The notes under the pieces were generated by a model. That model did no database searches. It was given only the letters and a program-made list of their open reading frames with translations, and had not been told where the DNA came from. The translations under genes and the position numbers were made by a program. From Buchnera aphidicola (Eriosoma lanigerum) (lineage in GTDB: Bacteria > Pseudomonadota > Gammaproteobacteria > Enterobacterales > Enterobacteriaceae), in assembly GCF_964059125.1 (NCBI RefSeq), contig NZ_OZ060395.1, positions 562,869 to 626,868 of the forward strand: 64,000 nt of DNA. Reading direction: 5' to 3'. Below are positions 10,181-19,462 of this stretch, in pieces (the stretch's first letter is position 1; every line of letters begins with the position of its first letter).

Positions 10181-11146
10181 ATGAATATCAAATTCGGTAT
10201 AATAATGGATTCAATATCTAAAATTAATATTAAAAAAGATTCTAGTTTTGCGATTCTATTAGAAGCACAAAAAAGAAAATATACCATTTATTATATGGAA
10301 ATAAACGATTTATATTTAAAAAACAACCAAGCATATGCTAAAGCAAAAATTTTAACAGTAACTAATAAAGTAGAAAAACAACATTTTCATGTTATACAAG
10401 AAAAACATGTAGCATTATCTATTATGCACGTAATTTTTATGAGAAAAGATCCTCCTATAAACATGCAATTTATATATGCAACATATATTTTAGAAATTGC
10501 AGAATCAGCAGGAGTATTAGTACTGAACAAACCAAAAAGTTTGCGAGACTGTAACGAAAAACTATACACAAACTGGTTTCCTTCTCTTATTCCTAATACT
10601 TTAGTAAGTAGTCAAATAAATCAAATTAAAGAATTTCTACATGAAAATAAAGATATTATTTTAAAGCCTCTTAATTCCATGGGAGGAGATTCTATTTTTC
10701 GCCTTACTATATCTGATCCTAATGTGTCAGTAGTTTTAGAAGTTATGACCAAAAAAAACAATAATTTTTGCTTAGCTCAAACTTATATTCCAGAAATAAA
10801 AAATGGAGATAAAAGAATAATAATTATCGATGGAAAAGCAATTCCATGGTGTTTAACTAGAATTCCTAAATCAGGAGAAACAAGAGGTAATTTAGCAGCT
10901 GGAGGTTTAGGAAAAATAGAAAAATTAAATGAACATGATTTAAAAATAACACAAAGATTATCAACCACATTAAATAAAAAAGGATTAATATTTGTAGGTT
11001 TAGATATTATTGGTAACAAATTAACTGAAATTAATGTGACTAGTCCAACAGGTATATGCGAAATTCAATCTGAAAAAAATATATCTATTACAGAATTATT
11101 ATTAAATGCTGTAGAAAAAAAAATATATGAAAAACAAAAAATATAA
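10181..11146 (+). CDS. gshB: Glutathione synthetase
   Basis: ATP-grasp ligase that joins glycine to gamma-glutamylcysteine to make glutathione. I place the start at ATG 10181 (MNIKFGIIMD), which aligns with E. coli MIKLGIVMD; an in-frame GTG four codons upstream adds unaligned residues. The 321-residue product compares with about 315. Visible family features: INIKKDSSFAILLEAQ, MRKDPP, the glycine-rich ATP-binding KPLNSMGGDSIF, and GETRGNLAAGG near the C-terminal third, then INVTSPTG. The downstream gene ruvX (108 bp away) follows gshB in E. coli, as here (yqgE is missing between them). Confidence 0.96.
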   Translation: MNIKFGIIMDSISKINIKKDSSFAILLEAQKRKYTIYYMEINDLYLKNNQAYAKAKILTVTNKVEKQHFHVIQEKHVALSIMHVIFMRKDPPINMQFIYATYILEIAESAGVLVLNKPKSLRDCNEKLYTNWFPSLIPNTLVSSQINQIKEFLHENKDIILKPLNSMGGDSIFRLTISDPNVSVVLEVMTKKNNNFCLAQTYIPEIKNGDKRIIIIDGKAIPWCLTRIPKSGETRGNLAAGGLGKIEKLNEHDLKITQRLSTTLNKKGLIFVGLDIIGNKLTEINVTSPTGICEIQSEKNISITELLLNAVEKKIYEKQKI

Positions 11147-11254
11147 TATATATATTCTAATTAATTTTTATATTAATCTACAATTTAATTATAATATATT
11201 TTATATTATTATTAATGAATGCTATTTAATTATCATAAAAATACAAAACACATT

Positions 11255-11665
11255 ATGTATATAATCGGATTTGACTTTGGAACAAAAAATATTGGAGTAG
11301 CAATAGGGCAAACATTAACTTTCACAGCTCAACCATTACAATCTATCCAATCAAAACATAGTATTCCAAATTGGAATATTATTACTAACATATTATTCGA
11401 ATGGAAACCAAAAATAATTGTAGTTGGTCTACCATTAAATATGGATGGAACTAAACAAAATATTACCTATCAAGCTGAAACATTTGCAAATCAAATAGAA
11501 ACTAAGTTTTATTTACAAGTGAAACTTCATGATGAAAGATTAAGTACTATAGAAGCAAAATCTATTTTATTTCAAAAACATGGTTTTAAATCTTTAGATA
11601 AAACTAAAATAGATTCTATATCTGCTATGATTATTCTAGAAAGTTGGTTTCAAAAAAATATATAA
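11255..11665 (+). CDS. ruvX: Putative pre-16S rRNA nuclease YqgF/RuvX
   Basis: RNase H-fold protein implicated in processing the 5' end of 16S rRNA in E. coli. I choose ATG 11255 (MYIIGFDFGTKNIGVAIGQ), giving 136 residues against 138 in E. coli; an upstream in-frame ATG at 11219 would add 12 residues with no counterpart. The acidic catalytic residues are in FDFGTKNIG, LHDERLST and DSISAMIILE, which fits the family. It lies downstream of gshB on the same strand. Confidence 0.92.
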   Translation: MYIIGFDFGTKNIGVAIGQTLTFTAQPLQSIQSKHSIPNWNIITNILFEWKPKIIVVGLPLNMDGTKQNITYQAETFANQIETKFYLQVKLHDERLSTIEAKSILFQKHGFKSLDKTKIDSISAMIILESWFQKNI

Positions 11666-11760
11666 AAATATTCATACATAATGAAATTACAATATATAAT
11701 AACATTATTATACCTAACATATAAATAAATATAATAAATAATAATTATTATTAATTTAAA

Positions 11761-12894
11761 ATGAATAAATTACCACCTTTAAGTTTATATATTCATATAC
11801 CTTGGTGTTTAAAAAAATGTCCTTATTGTGATTTTAACTCTTATCAACTCATAGGAATCATACCGGAAAAAAAATATATATATCATTTATTAAAAGATTT
11901 AGAACAACATACATCATTAATTAAAAATAGAATAATTAATAGTATTTTTATTGGTGGAGGAACTCCTAGTTTAATTCATCCAAATACTATCAAGTATTTA
12001 ATTGATAATATTAAAAATATAGTAAACATATCTGATATAGTAGAAATTACTATAGAAATGAATCCTAAAATACAAGAAATAGAATATATTCCTGAATATC
12101 AATATTCTGGAATTAATAGAATTTCTATTGGTATCCAAAGTTTTGATTCAGATCTATTAAAAAAAATAGGTAGAAACTACAACAAATTCGAAGCACATAA
12201 AGCAATTGAATTAGCTATGAATGTACCATTGATTAATATTAATTTAGATATTATGCATGGATTACCAACACAATCTATACAATCTGGAATATCAGATCTA
12301 CAACAAGCAATTCAATATTCTCCTAATCATCTTTCTTGGTATCAATTAACTATAGAACCTAATACAATATTTCAATATAAAAAACCAAAACTACCTTCAG
12401 AATATAAATTATGGACTATTTTTAAAAATGGAAATAAATTATTAAAACAATCTGGATATCATCAATATGAAATTTCTGCATATTCTAAAACAGGATATAA
12501 ATGCAAACATAATTTAAATTATTGGCGTTATGGAGATTATTTAGGAATAGGATGCGGAGCACATAGTAAAATTACTAATGATAATGGAAAAATTATAAGA
12601 ATAATTAAAAAAAAACAAATTGTTCAATTTATGAATGGCAAATATATTGAAAAAATATATTCTGTTGAACTAAAAGATAGAATATTTGAATATTTTTTAA
12701 ATCATTTTAGAATTTTTGAACCTATTTCTAAAAAAAAATTTCAAGAACATACAGGAATTAATCCAAAAAATATTCAAAATGAAATTAACACTGCAATACT
12801 AAATAAATATTTAATTCAAACTAATACACACTGGAAAACCACAAATAAAGGAAAATTATTTCTAAATAATCTATTAGAAATATTTATAACATAA
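11761..12894 (+). CDS. hemW: Radical SAM haem chaperone HemW (coproporphyrinogen dehydrogenase-like)
   Basis: Radical SAM protein formerly called HemN-like YggW; in E. coli it binds haem and is thought to insert it into respiratory enzymes. The 377 residues equal E. coli (378). The Fe-S ligands of the CxxxCxxC motif are Cys16, Cys20 and Cys23 (PWCLKKCPYCDF), followed by the SAM-binding GGGTPS near residue 63 and RISIGIQSFD. The HemN-type first-cysteine addition of true coproporphyrinogen dehydrogenase is absent, as in HemW. It lies 95 bp after ruvX. Confidence 0.92.
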   Translation: MNKLPPLSLYIHIPWCLKKCPYCDFNSYQLIGIIPEKKYIYHLLKDLEQHTSLIKNRIINSIFIGGGTPSLIHPNTIKYLIDNIKNIVNISDIVEITIEMNPKIQEIEYIPEYQYSGINRISIGIQSFDSDLLKKIGRNYNKFEAHKAIELAMNVPLININLDIMHGLPTQSIQSGISDLQQAIQYSPNHLSWYQLTIEPNTIFQYKKPKLPSEYKLWTIFKNGNKLLKQSGYHQYEISAYSKTGYKCKHNLNYWRYGDYLGIGCGAHSKITNDNGKIIRIIKKKQIVQFMNGKYIEKIYSVELKDRIFEYFLNHFRIFEPISKKKFQEHTGINPKNIQNEINTAILNKYLIQTNTHWKTTNKGKLFLNNLLEIFIT

Positions 12895-12968
12895 CATTCA
12901 TAAAATTAAATTAGATATATTTATACACATATAAGATAATAATTTATATCATATTTTATATAAATAAT

Positions 12969-13691
12969 TTATTTTATACATTGAAACAATAATTCAAAAA
13001 TTTCATGACCTAAGTTTTTTCCTTTTTTTTCAAATTTAGTAACTAAACGAGAATATACACTAAATTTATAACAATCATGTATACATAATTGATGAAATAA
13101 ATTATTATATTTAACATATTTAATAATTTCAATAGCATATGGTTTCCAATCTGTAGCTATATGTAAAATACCATTATCTGATAATTTTTTTGCAATTAAA
13201 GAAATAAAAGATGTTTGTATCATTCTTCTTTTATGATGTTTTCTTTTAGGCCATGGATCAGGAAAAAATATATTTACTTGATTTAATTGATTATCTTTTA
13301 CCATAAATTGAATTACTTCCAATGCATTATAAAAAATTACTCTTAAGTTTTTTATGTTCCTAATATATGCTTGATGCATACAAACAGCTATTCCTGGCAA
13401 ATATAGTTCAATTCCTAAAAAATCTTTTTCTGGATAATTTACAGCCATATTAATTAAATTATCTCCCGTTCCAAAACCAATTTCAACAACAATTGGAGAT
13501 TCACGATTAAATATTTCAATAAAATTAATATATTTATGTTGAAAAGATAAACCAAAAAAAGGAAATAAATTCACAATAGATTGTTTTTGAAATTTAGTTA
13601 ATCGTCCTCTACAAACAGTAGACTTATTATAGTACAATGATGAATAATTTTTATTATTATTATTTTGAAACGTAGAATTATTTTGAAACAT
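12969..13691 (-). CDS. trmB: tRNA (guanine-N7)-methyltransferase
   Basis: Methylates G46 of tRNA variable loops using SAM. It has 240 residues against 239 in E. coli. The SAM-binding VEIGFGTG is at residues 69-76, followed by the substrate motif FFPDPWPKRKHHKRR, HIATDWKPYA and the C-terminal TKFEKKGKNLGHEIFEL. The first 28 residues are Asn-rich and poorly conserved. It converges on hemW and diverges from mutY, the E. coli arrangement (trmB next to mutY). Confidence 0.95.
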   Translation of the reverse strand: MFQNNSTFQNNNNKNYSSLYYNKSTVCRGRLTKFQKQSIVNLFPFFGLSFQHKYINFIEIFNRESPIVVEIGFGTGDNLINMAVNYPEKDFLGIELYLPGIAVCMHQAYIRNIKNLRVIFYNALEVIQFMVKDNQLNQVNIFFPDPWPKRKHHKRRMIQTSFISLIAKKLSDNGILHIATDWKPYAIEIIKYVKYNNLFHQLCIHDCYKFSVYSRLVTKFEKKGKNLGHEIFELLFQCIK

Positions 13692-13811
13692 AATTTTTAT
13701 TCCATTAAAAAAGATTAATTTAAAAATACATATTCAATATACATATATTTTATAAATACATATTTTATGAAATATATAAATAATTATAGAAATTAAAAAC
13801 TAAGAATCATT

Positions 13812-14864
13812 ATGATATTTTCACAATTAGTATTAAATTGGTTTCATCAATATGGAAGAAAAAATTTACCATGGCAAAAAAATAATACTGTATATCATAC
13901 TTGGATATCAGAAATCATGTTACAACAAACTAAAGTAAATACAGTTATTCCTTATTTTAAAAAATTTATACTTATCTTTCCAAATATTCAAACTTTAGCT
14001 AATAGCTCTTTAGATCAAGTAATGTATATATGGAGTGGAATGGGATTCTATAATAGAGCAAAAAATTTACATCGAACTGCTAATATTATAATGAAACAAT
14101 ATAATGGTAAATTTCCGGAAAATTTTTATACAATTATTCAGTTTCCTGGAATAGGAAGAACTACAGCAGGAGCCATTTTATCATTATCATTTAAATTTTA
14201 CTTCTCTATTTTAGATAGTAACATTAAAAGAATACTATTACGATATTACGCTATTGAAGGAATAATTAATAATAAAAAAATAGAAATCAAATTATGGAAA
14301 ATGATTGAATTAATTACACCAATTCATAATACTGACAAATTTAACCAAGCTATGATGGATATAGGAGCATTAATATGCATTCCAATTAATCCCAAGTGTA
14401 CTATTTGTCCATTAAATAAATTATGTATATCTTATAAAACACTAACTTATACCAAATATCCAACAAAAAATAAAAAAAAAAATATTGAAAAACAATTCTG
14501 GTGCATTGTTATACAATATAAACATTATATTTTATTAGAACTCTGTAAAATAAATAATTTATGGAGCAATTTGTTTATCTTACCAACATTTACTAAAGAA
14601 ATTAATATTTTATCTTGGTATAAAGAAAATCAATTAATTGACACAAAAAAAATACCATTAAAACCATCACATCATAAAATAAGTAATTTTTTACTTACAT
14701 TACATACTACGTTAATTACAATAGAATCCAAAAAAAAAATTATTAAAAAAGAAAAAAATATATGGTACAATTTAATCAAACCACAACAAATTGGTATTCC
14801 TAAACCAATAATGATAATATTAAAAAATTTACATAATATAAATAATAAAAATGGAAAAAATTAA
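13812..14864 (+). CDS. mutY: Adenine DNA glycosylase
   Basis: Removes adenine mispaired with 8-oxoguanine, limiting G:C to T:A mutations. The 350 residues equal E. coli. The catalytic Glu34 lies in SEIMLQQTK, the helix-hairpin-helix is FPGIGRTTAGAI (residues 111-122), the active-site Asp135 is in LDSNIKR, and the 4Fe-4S loop has Cys189, 196, 199 and 205 with C-x6-C-x2-C-x5-C spacing. The C-terminal MutT-like domain is diverged but present. The 3' end overlaps yggX by 14 bp, so the two are translationally linked. Confidence 0.96.
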   Translation: MIFSQLVLNWFHQYGRKNLPWQKNNTVYHTWISEIMLQQTKVNTVIPYFKKFILIFPNIQTLANSSLDQVMYIWSGMGFYNRAKNLHRTANIIMKQYNGKFPENFYTIIQFPGIGRTTAGAILSLSFKFYFSILDSNIKRILLRYYAIEGIINNKKIEIKLWKMIELITPIHNTDKFNQAMMDIGALICIPINPKCTICPLNKLCISYKTLTYTKYPTKNKKKNIEKQFWCIVIQYKHYILLELCKINNLWSNLFILPTFTKEINILSWYKENQLIDTKKIPLKPSHHKISNFLLTLHTTLITIESKKKIIKKEKNIWYNLIKPQQIGIPKPIMIILKNLHNINNKNGKN

Positions 14865-15102
14865 AAATCGAATAATTTATTGTACTTTTTTTAAAAAGAA
14901 ATTAGAAGGATTAGTATTTCAAGTATATCCAGGTGAAATTGGGAAGAAAATTTTTAATGAAATTTCTCAATTAGCATGGAAACAATGGATGAATGAACAA
15001 ACCAAAATAATTAATGATAATCAACTTAACATGTTACTTGATACAGATAGAAAAAAATTAAAAAAAATTATGATTAATTATTTATTTCATAATAAATTAT
15101 AA
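14851..15102 (+). CDS. yggX: Fe(2+)-trafficking protein YggX
   Basis: Small protein linked in enterobacteria to iron trafficking and protection of Fe-S enzymes from oxidation. Its 83 residues are slightly shorter than E. coli YggX (91). RIIYCTFFKKKLEGLVFQVYPGEIGKKIF, then AWKQWMNEQTKIINDNQLNM, match the family, with the conserved Cys at residue 11. The start overlaps the end of mutY, as in E. coli, whose product needs a 4Fe-4S cluster. Confidence 0.94.
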   Translation: MEKIKNRIIYCTFFKKKLEGLVFQVYPGEIGKKIFNEISQLAWKQWMNEQTKIINDNQLNMLLDTDRKKLKKIMINYLFHNKL

Positions 15103-15164
15103 ATTTCTATACAATCTATTTTATTTAATATTAATTAATAATTATCAACTATAGTAAATGATAT

Positions 15165-16586
15165 TTATTTATAAATAAAATTCATTATCTTTAAAAAATA
15201 TATATATATTTTTTTTAATAAAAATATTTTTTCTGGATTATATTTATATAACTTAAATAGTGATTTTAATAGTAACTTGTAATCTTTTAAATAATGATCA
15301 TTTAATACAGTTTTACAATATTTTTTCCAAACTAATTGTTCAACATTACTCAAACTAAAAAAATAATTTCTAGCACGATATCGAAATAATAATTCTTTCA
15401 TTCTACAATCATGAAAAGATAACTTTATATTCGCTAATTTATTTGGAATACAATTACGTATTAATCTCATATTCTTTTTATCGTGCGAACTAAAAAAATT
15501 ATTATATAATTGTAAATCAACATTATCTGATTTTGAAATAAAAGTTTTAACAGAAAAATAATTAAATATTTTTTTTTTTATGAAATGTATATTTTTTTTT
15601 ATAACATGAAAATTATTAATAATTAAATTTTTGTCTATAGACAAACGATAATAGTCTTTACTATTAAAAATACTTTCTGAAAATAACGATGGACATTTAT
15701 TAATATATAAAAAATTTAATCCAGATTGATACAACTGAATAAAAGTAATATCAGTAATAATTACACTATTTAAAATATTTAATAAATTTAATACATTATA
15801 AAATAAATCAAAAAAAATTAAAATATTATTATTTTTAGGATGCCATAATATAGGAACAATAATGCTCATATTGTTTCTTTTAGCTCCAAATATACTAGAT
15901 ATATAAATTATTAATTTCAATTCTGGATACTGAATAAAATTTAATATATTTTGTTTCTTTCTTAAATAAAACAAACAATTAAATAATTTATTTTTTTTTT
16001 CTTTTAATAATTTTGCCACTTCTATAGTTGCATATACATCTGATAATGCATTATGAACATCTAAATGTTTAATATTATTTAATTTAGAAAAATAACTTAA
16101 TTTAAATATAGGATAATTAAATTTATCTTTATACCAAAATAAACCGTCAGGAGAAATAACGTAACATGCTCTTAATACATTTATGATATCCCATCTAGAA
16201 TTATTATTTTTCCAAGACCATTCATAAGGATCAAAAAAATTTCGATAGAATAAATTTCTAGTAACTTCATCGTCAAATTGAATATTATTATAACCTAATA
16301 TACAAGTATTACTTATAGAAAAATAATCATGAACTATTTTTGCAAAATCACATTCTTTTAATCCATTTTTTTTAAAAATATCTTGAGGTGTAATTCCCGT
16401 AATTATAACTGATTCAGGATGAGGCAAATAATCTATAGAAGGAATACAGTATATTAAAGATGATACATCAATTATATTAAAATCTAAATCAGTACGAACA
16501 CAGGAAAATTGAGCTATTTTATCTAAAGCAGGACAAATACCAAAAGTTTCATAATCATAAAAAAGAAAATTTTTTGTTAAATTCAT
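15165..16586 (-). CDS. sbcB: Exodeoxyribonuclease I
   Basis: 3'-5' single-strand DNA exonuclease of the DEDD family. It has 473 residues against 475. ExoI motif: Asp11 and Glu13 in FYDYETFG; the second Asp lies in GYNNIQFDDEVTRNLFYRNFFDPYEW and the last in HNALSDVYATI. The C-terminal half is very Lys/Asn/Phe-rich and strongly drifted but open. It is transcribed alone toward yggX. Confidence 0.94.
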   Translation of the reverse strand: MNLTKNFLFYDYETFGICPALDKIAQFSCVRTDLDFNIIDVSSLIYCIPSIDYLPHPESVIITGITPQDIFKKNGLKECDFAKIVHDYFSISNTCILGYNNIQFDDEVTRNLFYRNFFDPYEWSWKNNNSRWDIINVLRACYVISPDGLFWYKDKFNYPIFKLSYFSKLNNIKHLDVHNALSDVYATIEVAKLLKEKKNKLFNCLFYLRKKQNILNFIQYPELKLIIYISSIFGAKRNNMSIIVPILWHPKNNNILIFFDLFYNVLNLLNILNSVIITDITFIQLYQSGLNFLYINKCPSLFSESIFNSKDYYRLSIDKNLIINNFHVIKKNIHFIKKKIFNYFSVKTFISKSDNVDLQLYNNFFSSHDKKNMRLIRNCIPNKLANIKLSFHDCRMKELLFRYRARNYFFSLSNVEQLVWKKYCKTVLNDHYLKDYKLLLKSLFKLYKYNPEKIFLLKKIYIYFLKIMNFIYK

Positions 16587-16725
16587 ATTGTTTATTTTAA
16601 ATTAAAATTAATATATAAAATATATATACAAAAAAAAAAAAAATTTTATAGATAATATTTATTTTTATATATTATCATATAACTTAATCAAAACATTTTT
16701 TGTTAAAAATAATTTTATTTTTTAT

Positions 16726-16801
16726 TGGCTCCTCCGACTGGGTTCGAACCAGTGACATACGGATTAACAGTCCGCCGTTCTACCAACTGAACTACAGAGG
16801 A
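16726..16801 (-). tRNA. asnT: tRNA-Asn (GTT)
   Basis: Full cloverleaf on the minus strand: acceptor TCCTCTG with CGGAGGA (one T-G wobble), D-loop GTTCAGTTGGTAGAAC, anticodon loop CTGTTAA (GTT), T-loop GGTTCGAACC, discriminator G and an encoded CCA (complement at 16726-16728). It lies between sbcB and tRNA-Ile2. The symbol is one of the identical E. coli asn genes. Confidence 0.97.
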
Positions 16802-16967
16802 ACAATTAATTTAAATATATAACAAATATTAATTAAAAAGTCAATACTACTTAATAAAAAATACGTTTGCTAATATTTATCATAGATGTAATATATTTAA
16901 TAAAATATGAAAAGATTACTGGATTATTACAAAAAATTATTATAATATAATATATTATACGTAAAAA

Positions 16968-17040
16968 GGCCCTTTAGCTCAGTGGTAAGAGCAAACGACT
17001 CATAATCGTTTGGTCGCTGGTTCAAATCCAGCAAGGGCCA
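16968..17040 (+). tRNA. ileX: tRNA-Ile2 (CAT anticodon, lysidine type)
   Basis: Anticodon loop CTCATAA gives CAT, which looks like methionine, but the body (GGCCCTTTAGCTCAGTGGT, GACTCATAATCG stem-loop, TGGTCGCTGG, AGCAAGGGCC) is almost identical to E. coli tRNA-Ile2 and unlike elongator or initiator tRNA-Met. It should read AUA after C34 is changed to lysidine by TilS (established knowledge). Discriminator A; CCA not encoded. Confidence 0.93.
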
Positions 17041-17138
17041 AAAATAAATCAATATTTCTTAAAAAATAAAAAGTTCAAAATATATTCTTTATTATGGTAT
17101 ATGTAATCAACAAAATAAAAAATAAAGGATCATATTCT

Positions 17139-17816
17139 ATGCTAGATTTTCAAAAAGAATTTATTGAATTTTCTTTAAAAAAAAAAGCACTAACATTCGG
17201 AAAATATACGTTAAAATCAGGACGAATTAGTCCTTATTTTTTTAATACTAGTGTTTTTTATACAGGTAATGATATTATTAAATTAGGATACTTTTATGCT
17301 CATCTTATCATTTATTCTAAAATAAAATTCAATAGTTTATTAGGACTCGCTTATAAAGGTATTCCTATTGTAGTTTCTACAGCAATTGCATTAAATAAAC
17401 AATTAAATTGTAATATTCCTTACGCTTTCAACCGAAAAGAAAATAAAAAATATGGTGATTACGGTTCTATTGTTGGAAATAATAATTCAAAAAATAATAT
17501 TCTCATTATAGACGATGTAATTACGGCGGGAACAGCCATTCGAGAATCTATTACTCAAATACAAAAAAATCATCTTTCTGTTGCTTCATCATCAACGAAT
17601 ACAAAACGTATTTCTGCTGCAATTGTAGCGTTAAATCGAAATGAAATTGGATATAACAACATTGCTTCTATAAAAGAAATACATACACAATATCATTGTC
17701 CTGTATTCTCAATTATTACCATACAAAATCTACTCCAATTTATGATTGAAGAAAAAATTACATCATATGTGGAACAATTAACATTGTACTTAAAAAAATA
17801 TAGTTCTTCAATCTAA
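17139..17816 (+). CDS. pyrE: Orotate phosphoribosyltransferase
   Basis: Joins orotate and PRPP to form OMP in pyrimidine synthesis. I place the start at ATG 17139 (MLDFQKEFIEFSLKKKAL), which aligns with E. coli MKPYQRQFIEFAL and has AAAGGA about 11 bases upstream; a longer in-frame start at 17094 is unaligned. The 225 residues are slightly longer than E. coli (213) because of insertions (Asn/Ser-rich segments around NNNSKNN and ASSSTNTKR). TLKSGRISPYFFN and the PRPP motif ILIIDDVITAGTAIRES are intact. Confidence 0.96.
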   Translation: MLDFQKEFIEFSLKKKALTFGKYTLKSGRISPYFFNTSVFYTGNDIIKLGYFYAHLIIYSKIKFNSLLGLAYKGIPIVVSTAIALNKQLNCNIPYAFNRKENKKYGDYGSIVGNNNSKNNILIIDDVITAGTAIRESITQIQKNHLSVASSSTNTKRISAAIVALNRNEIGYNNIASIKEIHTQYHCPVFSIITIQNLLQFMIEEKITSYVEQLTLYLKKYSSSI

Positions 17817-17852
17817 AATTTAAATATATTAAGAAAATAATAAAAAACTCTA

Positions 17853-17879
17853 TTGAAAAAAAAAAAATAGACCTCATTA
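17853..17879 (+). promoter_or_regulatory. Sigma-32 (heat-shock) type promoter of ibpA
   Basis: TTGAAA (17853-17858) and CCTCATTA (17872-17879) are separated by 13 bases, matching the RpoH consensus (CTTGAAA, 13-15 nt, CCCCATnT) well in an otherwise A/T-only spacer. It implies a leader of about 80 nt before the ibpA ATG. Position and target gene both fit; function is inferred. Confidence 0.65.
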
Positions 17880-17969
17880 ATAATAACAGATCAGTAATAA
17901 TATTAAAAATAGTATTATTTAAAATATAATTACACTAAACAAATTAAACAAAAAAATGAGGAGAATAAC

Positions 17970-18455
17970 ATGTCTTTCCATTCATTTTCTCTGATTCCAG
18001 AATTAAATAATGATATTTTTTCTGATAGATTTAAAGAAATAGATAAAATGTTTAGTACTATTACAGGTCAAAAACCTATATCCACTATTCCAAATTATGA
18101 TCTTATACAAAAAGATGATAACCACTACCAATTAATAATTAGTATACCAGGATATCATGAAAATGAATTAGATATTGCTGTACATAAAAACCAATTATCA
18201 ATTACTGGAAAAAAAACAGTTAATACTATAATTAATAATGATACAGATAAAAAAAAGATTTTACATAAAGGATTACCACCAAATAATTTTTCTATACATT
18301 TTAATCTTAATTACAGAATACAAGTAAATCAAGCAGAATTAAAACTTGGTTTATTAAATATAGATTTTCAATACCATATACCAGAAGAAGAAAAACCAAA
18401 GAAAATAATAATTCAAAATCAAGAACAAAAAACAATTGAAAAAAATAAAAATTAA
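17970..18455 (+). CDS. ibpA: Small heat-shock protein (IbpA/Hsp20 family)
   Basis: ATP-independent holdase that binds unfolding proteins for later refolding by DnaK and ClpB. The 161 residues are longer than E. coli IbpA (137). The N-terminal region SDRFKEIDKMFSTITGQKP matches IbpA, the alpha-crystallin domain runs roughly from residue 40 to 135 (YDLIQKDDNHYQLIISIPGY, LSITGKK), and the tail is charged. GAGGAG precedes the ATG with good spacing. It has its own heat-shock promoter and a terminator shared with dut. Confidence 0.93.
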   Translation: MSFHSFSLIPELNNDIFSDRFKEIDKMFSTITGQKPISTIPNYDLIQKDDNHYQLIISIPGYHENELDIAVHKNQLSITGKKTVNTIINNDTDKKKILHKGLPPNNFSIHFNLNYRIQVNQAELKLGLLNIDFQYHIPEEEKPKKIIIQNQEQKTIEKNKN

Positions 18456-18507
18456 ATGTAATTAGTTAATATTTACACAGAAGAACTTTGATTAAAAATT
18501 AATATCA

Positions 18508-18536
18508 GCCCTTATTTTATTAAAATAAGGGCTGTT
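18508..18536. terminator. Bidirectional terminator between ibpA and dut
   Basis: A perfect 14-bp stem (18508-18521 with 18523-18536) includes CAGCCC/GGGCTG, unusually GC-rich for this region, and lies between convergent ibpA and dut. Plus-strand readthrough is followed by TTATTATAT; the minus side has ATATTAATTTTT. It probably stops transcription from both sides. Confidence 0.85.
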
Positions 18537-18603
18537 ATTATATAAAAAAAAATTAATTTTAAATTTATAAATAACAATTTTTTCTATACAATAAATAAAA
18601 ACA

Positions 18604-19065
18604 TCACTTTATTCCAGAAGAACCAAATCCATGTGTTCCTCTCATACTTTTATGATTAGAAAAACTTTTTACTAAATTTAATTTTACTTGAATAACAGGA
18701 AGAAAAACAATTTGTGCAATTCTATCTCCTGGCATAATAGTAAATTTTTCTGTACTACGATTCCAAATTGAAACTAACAATTCTCCTTGATAATCAGAAT
18801 CTATCAATCCAACTAAATTACCTAAGACAATACCATGTTTATGACCTAACCCAGATCGAGGTAAAATCATAGCAGTAATAGATGTATCTACAATATGAAT
18901 AGCAATTCCTGTAGGTAATAAATATGTTTCATTTGGAATAAATATTTTTTCTTGATGAATACATGCTCTTAAATCTAAACCAGATGAACCATGAGTTATA
19001 TATTGAGGATACGGAAACTCTGTTCCAATTCTTGTATCCAATATTTTAAAATTAATTTTATTCAT
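18604..19065 (-). CDS. dut: dUTP diphosphatase
   Basis: Hydrolyses dUTP to dUMP, keeping uracil out of DNA and feeding thymidylate synthesis; a homotrimer. I choose ATG 19065 ([12 protein letters not shown]), which aligns with E. coli MKKIDVKILDPR and gives 153 residues (151 in E. coli); an in-frame ATG at 19080 would add five. The five trimeric dUTPase motifs are present: [45 protein letters not shown] and the C-terminal [10 protein letters not shown]. Confidence 0.96.
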   Translation of the reverse strand: MNKINFKILDTRIGTEFPYPQYITHGSSGLDLRACIHQEKIFIPNETYLLPTGIAIHIVDTSITAMILPRSGLGHKHGIVLGNLVGLIDSDYQGELLVSIWNRSTEKFTIMPGDRIAQIVFLPVIQVKLNLVKSFSNHKSMRGTHGFGSSGIK

Positions 19066-19080
19066 TATATTTTTAAACAT

Positions 19081-19462
19081 AAATTTTTATTAATTTAGTT
19101 TCGAATATTTACAATAGTATCTATAATTTAGATTGTAGAATAAAATTCATGAATAATATTAGAAAAAAAATTTCAATCTAAATTATAAAAAAATAATTAT
19201 TTAATAAATATGAAATTCATAAATTATATATTTTATATACATTTTATTATAAGTTATCTTATACAATTAAAATATAAATATTTACTCAATATCATAATAT
19301 TAATATATAAAATTGTTTAAAAATACTATATTAATTTATTGATAATAGAATCAATTACATTGATTAAATTAATGAATAATTAAACACAAAATACATTACA
19401 AAAATTTTTAAATAAATATATTTATACATTAGTTTATTTAATTCTCATTTTAAATAAAAAAT
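19081..19462. other. AT-rich spacer upstream of dut
   Basis: About 380 bases between cysQ and dut, both minus strand. There is no gene. Two copies of a similar word, about TCTAAATTATA and ATCTATAATTTAGATT near 19120 and 19175, form a loose inverted pair, but it is too weak to name. Confidence 0.4.

Noticed and set aside
10783-11019. Minus-strand frame within gshB, and similar frames within hslU, purA, ynfM and hemC
   Set aside because: They lie wholly inside well-identified genes and their translations show no family features; they are shadows.
16968-17040. Elongator or initiator tRNA-Met
   Set aside because: Acceptor, D-arm and T-arm follow E. coli tRNA-Ile2 and not either tRNA-Met.
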